23,657 nucleotides of DNA from the NCBI GenBank assembly GCA_020853995.1, contig JADYXV010000003.1, positions 1 through 23,657 on the forward strand, written 5' to 3'. The position numbers and the translations under genes are program-made. Each line of letters begins with the position of its first letter. Position 1 is the first letter of the stretch. The DNA is from Novosphingobium sp. Its GTDB lineage: Bacteria > Pseudomonadota > Alphaproteobacteria > Sphingomonadales > Sphingomonadaceae. The notes below the pieces were generated by a model. That model made no database searches. It saw nothing but the letters and a program-made list of their open reading frames with translations, and was not told the DNA's origin. Positions 1 through 7,132 of the stretch are shown piece after piece.

Positions 1-20
1 CGTCCCGCAGGGATTTGACC

Positions 21-101
21 AAAATGGCCTGCTGCTGCGTTGGATAGTCTTGAAATAGAACCACTATTCCTGCGCCTATCCGCCTTGCAACAAGCCATTT
101 T
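21..101 (-). ncRNA. candidate structured RNA element downstream of the membrane-protein gene
   Basis: A long imperfect inverted repeat. The outer arms 21-35 and 87-101 pair over 15 positions, a middle stem pairs 42-47 with 76-81, and an inner stem pairs 52-58 with 64-70 around a 5-nt loop. Three positions (29/93, 32/90, 53/69) are C-A mismatches on the plus strand but G-U pairs on the minus strand, so a minus-strand RNA would fold almost continuously. It lies 48 bp beyond the stop of the minus-strand gene ending at 149, so it could be that gene's 3' region or the leader of a gene off the left edge. The minus strand is also open from a GTG at 64 to the edge, so a coding start cannot be excluded. 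I do not recognise an RNA family with confidence. Confidence 0.4.
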
Positions 102-148
102 GCCTCAAACCTCGAAGGCGGGATTAAGTGGTCCTGACCCTAAGCAAC

Positions 149-970
149 TTACTCGAAAATCCCCACCACTTCAGCCTGCGGTGGCCCTGCCATCTGACGA
201 TAGACCGCAGCCAGCATCGCAATAAAATAGACCAGCGCCGCCGATGTGATCGCGCTCGATATGGCCGCTGTCAGCACTTGTTGCACCCCGCCATCCGTGG
301 TCAGCACCAGCACCACACCCACCAGCATCATTGCCAATCCATAGACAATGGCAAAGACCAGTCCGGCAAGGATGAAGAAGGCAAGCAACCGCCCCGAATT
401 GCCGCGCGTCAGTGCCCAGGACCGGCGCAAAGCATTAATCGGGTTACGCTCAGCCTCGATTGCCAGCACCGGCGCGACCAGAGCCATGCGCAAGCTGCAC
501 CAGATCATCGCCACAAATGCGGCCACGATGACAAATGCAGCCAATGCTTGCAGTCCGGTCAGCGCCGAAAGGCTGACCAGTACCAGAAACGCAAGGCCCA
601 GCGCGCCGCCGACGATGATTTGTGCAGCGACATAAGGCAGCAGTGCCTTGAATCCGCGCTGGATGGCCTGTCCCACCGTCGGTCGAGCGGGATCGGTCAT
701 CACGATCAGCATCGTCACCGTACCGGCCATTTGCAGCAGCGTGACGATAACCAGCAGCGGCAGCGATGACGTCCATGCCTCGGCAATGGTTTCCATCATC
801 CTTTCGGGCGATGTGCCCGGCGGCATTTGCGGTTCGGGAACGAACACCGAAAACGCGAGGCCGGGGAGCAGGAAAAACACCCCCGCTATTGCCAACAGCA
901 TATCGCGGTTGGTCGAAACGAGGCGCGTCGCGGTTTTCCAGGCGAGGCTGCTATCCAAACGGGGTGTCAT
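149..970 (-). CDS. multi-pass membrane protein, glycerophosphoryl diester phosphodiesterase membrane-domain-like
   Basis: A 273-residue inner-membrane protein of unknown specific function. Hydrophobic segments sit at about residues 23-43, 70-91, 111-133, 141-170, 194-224 and 235-257, giving roughly six membrane passes. Between the fourth and fifth is the stretch NPINALRRSWALTRGN (176-191). This 'P-x-x-A-L-x-x-S-W-x-L-T-x-G' signature is typical of the GPDPase membrane-domain/YciC-like families. No catalytic phosphodiesterase domain is visible, so an enzyme activity should not be assumed. I chose the ATG at 970 (MTPRLDSS) because the upstream extension in the same frame lies inside lipB and reads as non-hydrophobic shadow sequence. 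The gene is divergent from lipB across a 105-bp spacer. Confidence 0.7.
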   Translation of the reverse strand: MTPRLDSSLAWKTATRLVSTNRDMLLAIAGVFFLLPGLAFSVFVPEPQMPPGTSPERMMETIAEAWTSSLPLLVIVTLLQMAGTVTMLIVMTDPARPTVGQAIQRGFKALLPYVAAQIIVGGALGLAFLVLVSLSALTGLQALAAFVIVAAFVAMIWCSLRMALVAPVLAIEAERNPINALRRSWALTRGNSGRLLAFFILAGLVFAIVYGLAMMLVGVVLVLTTDGGVQQVLTAAISSAITSAALVYFIAMLAAVYRQMAGPPQAEVVGIFE

Positions 971-987
971 TTGCGCCTGATAGCAGC

Positions 988-1068
988 GCAAACCCCGTTT
1001 TGTCGAACCCCCGATTTGCGTGGGGTTTGCATGGCCCCACTTGAAAGGCGGGGCCGACGGGGCCATGC
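988..1068 (+). promoter_or_regulatory. two successive hairpins in the lipB leader
   Basis: Two inverted repeats fill the spacer before lipB. Arms 988-996 and 1022-1030 (GCAAACCCC and its complement) are a perfect 9-bp match around 25 nt. Arms 1029-1038 and 1059-1068 (GCATGGCCCC and its complement) are a perfect 10-bp match around 20 nt and are followed by CCCTTTT. The right hairpin ends 7 nt before the preferred lipB ATG, where a ribosome binding site would sit. The two stems share bases 1029-1030, so they compete only at the edge. They could attenuate or block translation of lipB, or act as DNA sites; nothing in the sequence decides between these. Confidence 0.35.
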
Positions 1069-1075
1069 CCTTTTC

Positions 1076-1744
1076 ATGGTCACCAGCAACACAATCGAAC
1101 TCCGCCGTGAACATGCGCAAGTCCCTTATCGCGATGCGTTGGACACAATGACCACGCGCAATGCGGCGATTGCCGATGGCAGCGCGCAAGAGCTGATCTG
1201 GCTGCTGGAACATCCCCCTGTTTACACCGCCGGAACCAGCGCCGATCCGCAAGAATTGCTCGATCCGCGCTTTGACGTGGTTCAGGCCGGGCGCGGCGGG
1301 CGCTATACCTATCACGGCCCCGGCCAGCGGATCGGTTATGTCCTGCTGGATCTTACGCGGCGCGCGCGGGATGTGCGCGGGTTCGTCCACGCGCTTGAAG
1401 GGTGGGTGATCGCCACGCTGGCCGATTTCGGCGTCGAATCATGGCGTGCGCAAGGCCGCGTTGGCATCTGGACGCACGGGCCGGACGGGCGCGAGGCGAA
1501 GATCGGCGCGATTGGGGTGCGCATCCGCCGCTGGGTCACGATGCATGGCTTTTCCGTCAACCTCTCGCCCGATCTTTCGCACTTTGGCGGTATTGTGCCG
1601 TGCGGGATCGAGGAATTTGGCGTCACCAGCCTTGCCGCGCTGGGCCGCGATGTTACAGCGCAAGCGTGGGATGATGCGATGCTGGAGCATGTCGACAGCT
1701 TCCTCGCCCAGCTTGAAAAGCCCTGCCCGCCGGAGTCTGCCTGA
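1076..1744 (+). CDS. lipB: lipoyl(octanoyl) transferase LipB
   Basis: Transfers octanoyl or lipoyl groups from acyl carrier protein to the lipoyl domains of 2-oxoacid dehydrogenases and the glycine cleavage H protein, in the cytoplasm. The 222-residue product has the family landmarks: GGRYTYHGPGQ at 74-84, the catalytic lysine in AKIGAIGV (K142), and the catalytic cysteine in PCGI (C176). The Lys/Cys spacing matches characterised LipB enzymes, and the length is normal. I prefer the ATG at 1076; an in-frame ATG at 1031 would add 15 residues (MAPLERRG...) that are not family-like. No clear Shine-Dalgarno precedes 1076, and a hairpin occupies the leader. The stop overlaps the next gene's ATG (TGATG), which indicates translational coupling. 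No lipA is visible in the window. Confidence 0.95.
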   Translation: MVTSNTIELRREHAQVPYRDALDTMTTRNAAIADGSAQELIWLLEHPPVYTAGTSADPQELLDPRFDVVQAGRGGRYTYHGPGQRIGYVLLDLTRRARDVRGFVHALEGWVIATLADFGVESWRAQGRVGIWTHGPDGREAKIGAIGVRIRRWVTMHGFSVNLSPDLSHFGGIVPCGIEEFGVTSLAALGRDVTAQAWDDAMLEHVDSFLAQLEKPCPPESA

Positions 1745-2055
1745 TGCGTCGCACTTCTACGTCTGCCTTTGCGCTTTGTGTTGCACTGGGCATGATCCTC
1801 GCAGGCTGTGAAAAGGCGACTGAAAGCGCCACGGGGGATGCGGTTACGGGCGAGGTCATGCCCGGATCAATCAGCGATGCGATGATCGATCTCGACACTT
1901 CCACCGCCACGCCACCAATGGCGCCGGTCAAACCGGTTGAAAAAACAGCGGCCAAAGCATCGTCCGCCGATGCCGGGCCGGAGGGCGAGCAAGCTGCCGA
2001 ACCTGAAGCTGCGCCTGCCGAAAAAGCGCCGGTGGCGTCAGCTGATACCGAGTAA
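1744..2055 (+). CDS. small predicted lipoprotein, Ala/Pro/Glu-rich
   Basis: A 103-residue protein with a basic start (MRRTS), a hydrophobic stretch at residues 7-20 and a lipobox L-A-G-C with C22 as the lipidated cysteine. It should therefore be exported, cleaved by signal peptidase II and membrane-anchored. The mature part is low-complexity, rich in Ala, Pro, Glu and Lys, with no recognisable fold, and is probably disordered. Its ATG overlaps the lipB stop by one base, so it is translated from the lipB message, although a functional link to lipoylation is not implied. The 3' end overlaps the convergent CitE-like gene by 18 bp. I do not recognise a named family. Confidence 0.75.
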   Translation: MRRTSTSAFALCVALGMILAGCEKATESATGDAVTGEVMPGSISDAMIDLDTSTATPPMAPVKPVEKTAAKASSADAGPEGEQAAEPEAAPAEKAPVASADTE

Positions 2056-2919
2056 TTGCCTGGCCATCTTGACGTGCGGCTGATCAATCATGCGGCCGTT
2101 ATATTGCAGCGTTCCCGCGCCCGGATTGCTGGCAAATAGCGCGACAATCGCTTGTGCTTCGGCCAGTTCGGCTTCGGTGGGGGCAAAGGCTGTGTTGATG
2201 ATCGGCACTTGGGCGGGGTGAATGGCCAACATGCCGGTAAAGCCATCCGCGCGGGCAGATTCTGCGGCGCGGCGCGTGCCGTCCTCATCTTTGAAATCGT
2301 CGTGCAGTGTATCAATGGCCCACACGCTTTTGGCGTGGGCAGTCAACAGGCATTGCGCGCGGATAAAGCGGAACGCATCGGTCCACGCGCCACTGGCATC
2401 GCGTTTGCGGCTTGCGCCCAGCACCGCCGACAGGTCTTCTGCGCCCCACGTCAATCCGGCAAGGCGTGGCATCGCTTCATCAAGATAGGCGGTGATCGTC
2501 AATGCGGATCGTGCGGTTTCGCTTACCAGTGGCAGGATGCGCGTCGTTCCCACGGAAATCCGGTTGCGCTGTTCCAGCTCATAGATTTCGGCCGAAAGCT
2601 GGCGGATCTGGTCCGGCCCCTCGCATTTGGGCAGCATCACGCCATCGGGCGCCCCTGCCATCACCACTTCAAGGTCATCGCGCCACATGCCGGTATCAAA
2701 TGCATTGATCCGCACCCATCGCGCCATCGCGCGGCTTTCGATCACGTGATGGCGATGGGCGGCCAGCCAGTCACGCGCCATGGTGCGCGCTTCGGGTTTC
2801 GCCGAGAGCGCCACCGCGTCTTCAAGATCAACGATGATCGCATGCGCGCCCGTGCTCATGGCTTTGCCCAGCTTCTTTTCGCTGTCACCGGGAACGAACA
2901 GCCATGATCTGGGCGGCAT
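2038..2919 (-). CDS. CitE/HpcH/HpaI-family lyase (CoA ester lyase-like)
   Basis: A 293-residue TIM-barrel protein of the citrate lyase beta-subunit/malyl-CoA lyase/CLYBL group, which cleaves or forms C-C bonds in CoA thioesters such as citramalyl-CoA or malyl-CoA with a divalent metal. Visible landmarks are PRSWLFVPG at the N-terminus, the DLEDAV motif (31-36), the substrate-contact arginine in WVRIN (R70), the metal ligand glutamate in LVSETARS (E134) and the acidic pair in WGAEDLS (E161, D162). C-terminal AIHPAQV is also typical. The length fits stand-alone CitE-like enzymes. No citrate lyase alpha or gamma subunits are nearby, so it is not part of a citrate fermentation operon. The Shine-Dalgarno GAGGAG (2929-2934) lies just after the stop of the upstream OYE gene, so the two are probably cotranscribed. 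The exact substrate cannot be told. Confidence 0.85.
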   Translation of the reverse strand: MPPRSWLFVPGDSEKKLGKAMSTGAHAIIVDLEDAVALSAKPEARTMARDWLAAHRHHVIESRAMARWVRINAFDTGMWRDDLEVVMAGAPDGVMLPKCEGPDQIRQLSAEIYELEQRNRISVGTTRILPLVSETARSALTITAYLDEAMPRLAGLTWGAEDLSAVLGASRKRDASGAWTDAFRFIRAQCLLTAHAKSVWAIDTLHDDFKDEDGTRRAAESARADGFTGMLAIHPAQVPIINTAFAPTEAELAEAQAIVALFASNPGAGTLQYNGRMIDQPHVKMARQLLGIS

Positions 2920-2939
2920 GCGGTCTTACTCCTCAAAAA

Positions 2940-4043
2940 TCAGGCTGCTGCAGTTTCTTCAGCCAGCGTCGGGTAATCGGTGTAGCTGACTTCGCCGGGG
3001 AAGTACCATGTTTGCGGCACTCCCTTATTCGGGTTAATATGCGCATCTGTCTGAATACGCTCGACCAGATCGGGGTTTGAGATAAACGGGCGGCCAAAGC
3101 TGATGGCGTCGGCGCGGCCCGATGCCACATCGGCTGCGGCCTCTTGCGGGGTGTAATCGCTGTTCAGCACCAGTGGCCCTGAATAGATTGCGCGAATGAC
3201 GCCATCCTGCTTGGGCACATCGGTGTTGCCGAACGTGCCTTCCGGCCCCGGCTGGCGCAGTTCGACAAAGCTGACGCCCAGTTCTTCCAGTACGCGCGCG
3301 GCTTCGCCAAATGTCGCGGCAGGATTGCTGTCATCCACGCCTTGGGAATCGCCATTGGGTGAAAGGCGGATCGACACGCGTTCCTTGCCCCAGACCGCGA
3401 TCAACCGCTCCACCACTTCACGCATCAGCCGCACGCGGTTTTGCGGCGGACCGCCATAGATGTCATCACGAAGGTTGCTGCCGTCACGCAGGAACTGGTC
3501 AATCAGGTAGCCATTGGCGGCATGCAGTTGCACGCCGTCAAATCCTGCCTTCTTCGCGTTTTCAGCCGCGCGGGTATAATCATCCAGCAATCGCGGCATT
3601 TCATCCAGACGCAGCGGGCGCGCCGTTTCGTGGTCCTTGGTGCCTTCGTTGGTATGGGCATGGCCCGGCGCGCGGGTGGCCGATGCCGAAACGCCGGGTT
3701 CGCCATTCAGGAACGACGGGTGGACGATGCGCCCCATGTGCCACAATTGCAGGATGATCCGGCCACCGGCGGCGTGGACCGCGCTCACAACCGGCTTCCA
3801 CGCTTCGACCTGCGCATCGTTCCAGATGCCCGGCGCATTGGGCCAGCCAAGGCCTTCCTGGCTGATGCCAGTCGCTTCTGTGATGATCAGCCCCGCGCTG
3901 GCACGCTGGCGGTAATATTCGATCATCAATGGTGTTGGCACATGGTCCTGCGTCGCGCGGCCCCGCGTAAGGGGCGCCATGATGATGCGGTTGGGCAAAT
4001 CGATCGCGCCAAGACGGATGGGCTGGAACAGCGGTTCATGCAT
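2940..4043 (-). CDS. Old Yellow Enzyme family NAD(P)H:flavin oxidoreductase (NemA-like)
   Basis: A 367-residue FMN-dependent ene-reductase of the NemA/xenobiotic reductase group, which reduces activated C=C bonds or nitro compounds. The barrel begins EPLFQPIRLG; RIIMAPLTRGRA (19-30) carries the flavin-contacting threonine and LQLWHMGR (99-106) the flavin-contacting glutamine. HAANGYLIDQFL (174-185) gives the His/Asn substrate-binding pair (H174, N177) and catalytic Tyr179. YGG...NR (196-203) and GRPFISNPDL near the C-terminus complete the family pattern. I chose the ATG at 4043 (MHEPLFQ) because AGGAG (complement of 4054-4058) lies 10 nt upstream; an in-frame start at 4097 adds 18 non-family residues. 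It precedes the CitE-like gene by 20 bp and is divergent from the EamA transporter. The physiological substrate is unknown. Confidence 0.92.
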   Translation of the reverse strand: MHEPLFQPIRLGAIDLPNRIIMAPLTRGRATQDHVPTPLMIEYYRQRASAGLIITEATGISQEGLGWPNAPGIWNDAQVEAWKPVVSAVHAAGGRIILQLWHMGRIVHPSFLNGEPGVSASATRAPGHAHTNEGTKDHETARPLRLDEMPRLLDDYTRAAENAKKAGFDGVQLHAANGYLIDQFLRDGSNLRDDIYGGPPQNRVRLMREVVERLIAVWGKERVSIRLSPNGDSQGVDDSNPAATFGEAARVLEELGVSFVELRQPGPEGTFGNTDVPKQDGVIRAIYSGPLVLNSDYTPQEAAADVASGRADAISFGRPFISNPDLVERIQTDAHINPNKGVPQTWYFPGEVSYTDYPTLAEETAAA

Positions 4044-4118
4044 GCTAGGGGAACTCCTGAAAACTTTCACGCGATGCCATTTGGTTTCGCTTTGCAACTG
4101 GATTAAGTCGGGCTAGCC

Positions 4119-5021
4119 ATGATTTCAAGAGACAGCGCCCAACCAAATCCACCAAAGATCATGCATTTCCTTGCCTTGCTGACAGGAAATTTTGCCTTGG
4201 CGCTCGGCCCGTGGTTTGTCCGCATCGCCGATAGCGGCCCGGTATCGGCGGGATTTTGGCGTTTGTTTCTGGCCCTGCCGCTGCTGGCCTTGTTCGCAAA
4301 AGTGCGGCGTGAACCGCTGTGGGGCTATACCGCAAAGGACTTGGCAATTCTTGTCGGCGCAGGCGTGATCTTTGCGCTCGATCTGGCCAGCTGGCACGTC
4401 GGCATCGAAATGACCAAGCTTGGCAACGCTACGCTGTTTGGCAATTCGGGCAGCGTCATCCTGATGATCTGGGGTCTGATTGCACTGCACCGCCGCCCGC
4501 ACCTGCGCGAATATGCAGCCGTTGCGATGGCGCTGGGCGGGGCAGGGCTGTTGCTGGGCCGGTCAATGGAGATCGATGCGCGAACGCTGGTGGGCGATCT
4601 GTTCTGCATCCTCGCCGGACTGTTCTATGTGGTTTACATCCTGATGGTGCAAAACGTGCGCACCCGCTTCGGATCGTGGGGCCTGTTGTTCTGGTCCAGC
4701 GTGGCAGGCGTACCTGTCTTGCTGTTCACGGCCATAGCCTTGGGCGAACCGGTGATGCCCACAAACTGGTGGCCGCTGATCGGCCTGATGATCGCCAGCC
4801 AGATTTTGGGGCAGGGCCTGCTCGTCTATTCGCTCGGCCACTTCCCCCCGCTAGTCATCGGCCTCGTCCTGTTGACCCAGCCTGCCGTATCAGTCGTGCT
4901 CGGCTGGTTCGCATTCGGCGAAGTCTTGGCTCTGCCCGATGCCATCGGCATGGCACTGGTCGGCGCGGCGCTGGTATTGGCGGGCGTGGCCGAACCTGCA
5001 AGCGAGCCGGAAAACGGCTGA
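4119..5021 (+). CDS. EamA/DMT-superfamily inner-membrane transporter
   Basis: A 300-residue hydrophobic protein with about ten transmembrane helices arranged as two EamA repeats. The first half runs to the segment around AMALGGAGLLLG; the second starts near GDLFCILAGLFYVVYI and ends with VALVGAALVLAG-like helices. The conserved mid-repeat features of the drug/metabolite transporter superfamily are present, such as GFWRLFLALPLLAL in helix 2 and LTQPAVSVVLGW in helix 9. Members export amino acids, metabolites or drugs; the cargo cannot be read from sequence. The ATG at 4119 has no strong Shine-Dalgarno; an ATG at 4161 (MHFLALLTGN) starts right at helix 1 and is a real alternative. It diverges from the OYE gene across 75 bp. 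Confidence 0.88.
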   Translation: MISRDSAQPNPPKIMHFLALLTGNFALALGPWFVRIADSGPVSAGFWRLFLALPLLALFAKVRREPLWGYTAKDLAILVGAGVIFALDLASWHVGIEMTKLGNATLFGNSGSVILMIWGLIALHRRPHLREYAAVAMALGGAGLLLGRSMEIDARTLVGDLFCILAGLFYVVYILMVQNVRTRFGSWGLLFWSSVAGVPVLLFTAIALGEPVMPTNWWPLIGLMIASQILGQGLLVYSLGHFPPLVIGLVLLTQPAVSVVLGWFAFGEVLALPDAIGMALVGAALVLAGVAEPASEPENG

Positions 5022-5033
5022 ATACCGCCAATC

Positions 5034-5061
5034 TCGACTCAGTCATGCTGGCGTGCTATAT
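5034..5061 (+). promoter_or_regulatory. candidate promoter of the XRE regulator
   Basis: TCGACT (5034-5039) resembles a -35 box and CTATAT (5056-5061) a -10 box, with a 16-base spacer. The pair sits 30 bp upstream of the XRE start, and the -10 overlaps the left arm of the palindrome at 5059-5073. This is a pattern-based guess without transcript data. Confidence 0.35.
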
Positions 5062-5073
5062 GTGAATCACATA
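5059..5073. promoter_or_regulatory. perfect 7-1-7 palindrome, likely operator for the XRE regulator
   Basis: TATGTGA-A-TCACATA is a perfect inverted repeat with one central base. It overlaps the putative -10 box and ends 16 bp before the regulator's start codon. Short symmetric sites at this position are the usual arrangement for autorepression by small XRE-family repressors and antitoxins. Binding by the adjacent protein is inferred. Confidence 0.5.
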
Positions 5074-5089
5074 GTCAGTGAGGATGGCA

Positions 5090-5377
5090 ATGAGCAAGGA
5101 AACGACGATCGCCGCACCGGCTTATCCTGACGATCCCGAGGACAGCGGCATCAGCGTTGCAGCCCTTGAACGCGCGAATATGGGCCGCCGTATTCGCGTT
5201 TTGCGCAATCGGCTTGGCCTGAGCCAAATAGAGTTCGCTGAGACATTCGGCATTCCGGCGAACAGTATCCGGCAATACGAAATTGGCCGGTACATGCCGC
5301 CGCCCGCCGTTCGCGCTTATCTTAAGGTGATCGAGGCCGAGCCGGACAAAGTGCGTCAGGTAATCGCCGCAGGATAA
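5090..5377 (+). CDS. XRE-family helix-turn-helix regulator, antitoxin-like, solitary
   Basis: A 95-residue cytoplasmic DNA-binding protein. An acidic, probably flexible N-terminus (1-30) precedes a Cro/CI-type HTH: MGRRIRVLRNRLGLSQ (31-46), then the turn and recognition helix in FAETFGIPANSIRQYEIG (49-66), then the MPPPAVRAYLKVIEAEP tail (69-85). This 'LSQ-FA--FGI---S---YE-G---P---AR--L-VIE-EP' layout is typical of HigA/NadS-type antitoxins and related regulators. I chose the ATG at 5090 because GAGG (5080-5083) lies 6 nt upstream; an ATG at 5084 and a GTG at 5078 are in frame but too close to that site. No toxin gene is adjacent: EamA lies upstream and nadA converges 3 bp downstream. It is thus an orphan antitoxin or a stand-alone regulator. 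Confidence 0.85.
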   Translation: MSKETTIAAPAYPDDPEDSGISVAALERANMGRRIRVLRNRLGLSQIEFAETFGIPANSIRQYEIGRYMPPPAVRAYLKVIEAEPDKVRQVIAAG

Positions 5378-5380
5378 AAC

Positions 5381-6379
5381 CTAACCCCCAAACGGCCGCG
5401 CCCCAAGATCGCCCATGCCGACGGTGCCGCTGGCCATGTCGAGCATGCGGTCGAGGCTCTTTTTCGCGGCCAGACGCAGCGGTTCTTCAATCTCTATGCG
5501 GGGCTGCAAATCGCGCAGGGCGATGTAGAGCTTTTCTATCGTGTTCAGCGCCATGTAGGGGCAGATGTTGCAGTTGCAGTTGCCGTCGGCGCCCGGCGCA
5601 CCGATGAAGGTCTTGTCCGGGATCGCCAGTTGCATCTGGTGGATGATGTGCGGTTCGGTCGCCACGATCAGCGTATCGCCGGTGAACGTCTTGGCAAATT
5701 GCAGGATGCCGCTGGTGGAACCCACGTAATCGCAATGATCGATGATGTGCGGCGGGCATTCGGGGTGACCTGCTACCGGCGCACCGGGATGCTGCGCCAT
5801 GAGCTTGAGCAGTTCGGTTTCCGAAAACGCTTCGTGCACGATGCACACGCCCGGCCACAACAGCATATCGCGCCCGAACTTGCGATTCAGGTATCCGCCC
5901 AAGTGACGGTCCGGGCCGAAGATGATCTTCTGTTCGGGCGGGATTTGCGCAAGGATCGTCTCTGCGCTCGATGACGTCACGATGACGTCGGACAGCGCCT
6001 TCACCTCGGTGGAGCAGTTGATGTAGGTCAGCGCGATATGATCGGGGTGGGCTTCGCGGAAGGCCTTGAACTTGTCGGGCGGGCACGAATCTTCAAGGCT
6101 GCATCCGGCATCCAGATCAGGCAGGACCACGATCTTCTGCGGGGAAAGGATCTTGGCCGTATCGGCCATGAACTTCACGCCGCAAAACGCGATCACTTCG
6201 GCATCAGTGGCTGCGGCCTTGCGCGAAAGCTCCAGTGAATCGCCCACGAAATCGGCCAGATCCTGAATTTCCGGACGTTGGTAATAGTGGGCAAGGAGTA
6301 CCGCCTTGCGCTCAATCCGCAAACGGTCGATCTCGGCGCGCAGGTCAAGGCCGGCAAGGTTGGTCGGTTGAGCAGTCAT
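5381..6379 (-). CDS. nadA: quinolinate synthase NadA
   Basis: Condenses iminoaspartate with dihydroxyacetone phosphate to quinolinate in de novo NAD synthesis, using an oxygen-sensitive [4Fe-4S] cluster. The 332-residue product shows the three ligand cysteines: C93 in AGCSLEDSCP, C179 in GVCIVHE and C273 in CNICPYMALN. It also has LAHYYQRPEIQDLADFVGDS (29-48), KFMADTAKILSP (69-80), the TSS motif (135-137) and GSTSGI (220-225). The length suits the proteobacterial enzyme. I chose the ATG at 6379 (MTAQPTNL), preceded by GGGAG about 9 nt upstream; the longer frame to 6454 adds unconserved residues. nadB and nadC are not in the window. It lies downstream of the MBL and DUF4230 genes on the same strand, but the 93-bp gap contains an inverted repeat and could hold its own promoter. 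Confidence 0.96.
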   Translation of the reverse strand: MTAQPTNLAGLDLRAEIDRLRIERKAVLLAHYYQRPEIQDLADFVGDSLELSRKAAATDAEVIAFCGVKFMADTAKILSPQKIVVLPDLDAGCSLEDSCPPDKFKAFREAHPDHIALTYINCSTEVKALSDVIVTSSSAETILAQIPPEQKIIFGPDRHLGGYLNRKFGRDMLLWPGVCIVHEAFSETELLKLMAQHPGAPVAGHPECPPHIIDHCDYVGSTSGILQFAKTFTGDTLIVATEPHIIHQMQLAIPDKTFIGAPGADGNCNCNICPYMALNTIEKLYIALRDLQPRIEIEEPLRLAAKKSLDRMLDMASGTVGMGDLGARPFGG

Positions 6380-6453
6380 GACGTCACGTTCTCCCGCCCG
6401 GCGGATCATGCAGGGCCGAACCGCGGACTTAGTGACCGCTTGGCGCTCCCGCA

Positions 6454-6469
6454 ATAGGAATGGTCCTAT
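6454..6469. promoter_or_regulatory. inverted repeat upstream of nadA
   Basis: ATAGGA (6454-6459) and TCCTAT (6464-6469) form a perfect 6-bp inverted repeat with a 4-base centre, located between the DUF4230 stop (6473) and the nadA start (6379). No T-run follows on the minus strand, which argues against an intrinsic terminator and leaves an operator or a short RNA hairpin as options. Confidence 0.3.
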
Positions 6470-6472
6470 CGG

Positions 6473-7132
6473 TCAGTCGAAAGTGACGACGACTTTGGCT
6501 TTGGTATAGCCGGCAACTTGCAGCGGGATCGAAAGGTTCTGGCTGATTGCTTCCTTCGCAGATTGCCGCGCAAGGTTCATCAGCACCGGATTTCCGGCCT
6601 GGGCAATGGCTTGGCCTTCTGCCAGCTTGGTATTGTCACGCGTCAGCTTGTCCTGCGCCTCACGGCTGATCCAGATGCCATCGCGCAGATATTGCGCGCG
6701 TGCCTCGTCAAGATTGGGGCGGCTTACTGTCAGAGGCGGCAATTTCACGCCCAATGTCTGCGTTTGCGCATTCCACGATAGCCGCTCACGCCCGATGGCG
6801 GCAAGGTTGATCGTATAATCCACCCGCGCCGGAATCACTGCCACTTGCTTGGAATTGACCAGCCCGAACAGCCGTGAATCATCGCTGGAAACGACCGGCG
6901 CCAATTCCGCGCTGAACACGGTCAGCTTGTCCTGTTTTTCAAATGCAACAAGGCTGGTGGTCAGCGGATCGCCAATGTCTTCGGGCTGCAACAGCTTCCA
7001 GCCAAGGAACACCGCCGCAGCCAAGGCCAGCAAGAACAGCCCCCACGGCAGCATCGATGCGCGCGCCAAGGTTGTCTGATGATGCGGTAGGACCGCAGAT
7101 GGGGGTGAAGGGTTCAGGGTTGGATCATCCAT
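6473..7132 (-). CDS. DUF4230 family membrane-anchored protein
   Basis: A 219-residue protein of unknown function. A short cytoplasmic Pro-rich N-terminus (1-26) is followed by one transmembrane segment (about 27-48, LPWGLFLLALAAAVFLGWKL) and a periplasmic domain. The domain has the features I associate with DUF4230: LTTSLVAFEKQDKLTVFSA (57-75), KQVAVIPARVDYTINLAAI (94-112), then a helical region ending in an amphipathic C-terminus and a final beta strand (AKVVVTF). The start overlaps the upstream MBL gene by 19 bp (7114-7132), so the two are translationally coupled. The role is not known; the family assignment rests on recall of the pattern. Confidence 0.75.
   Translation of the reverse strand: MDDPTLNPSPPSAVLPHHQTTLARASMLPWGLFLLALAAAVFLGWKLLQPEDIGDPLTTSLVAFEKQDKLTVFSAELAPVVSSDDSRLFGLVNSKQVAVIPARVDYTINLAAIGRERLSWNAQTQTLGVKLPPLTVSRPNLDEARAQYLRDGIWISREAQDKLTRDNTKLAEGQAIAQAGNPVLMNLARQSAKEAISQNLSIPLQVAGYTKAKVVVTFD

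Noticed and set aside
40..225. 61-codon plus-strand frame at the left edge
   Set aside because: It runs through the hairpin element and into the antisense of the membrane-protein gene; no ribosome binding site or family-like sequence.
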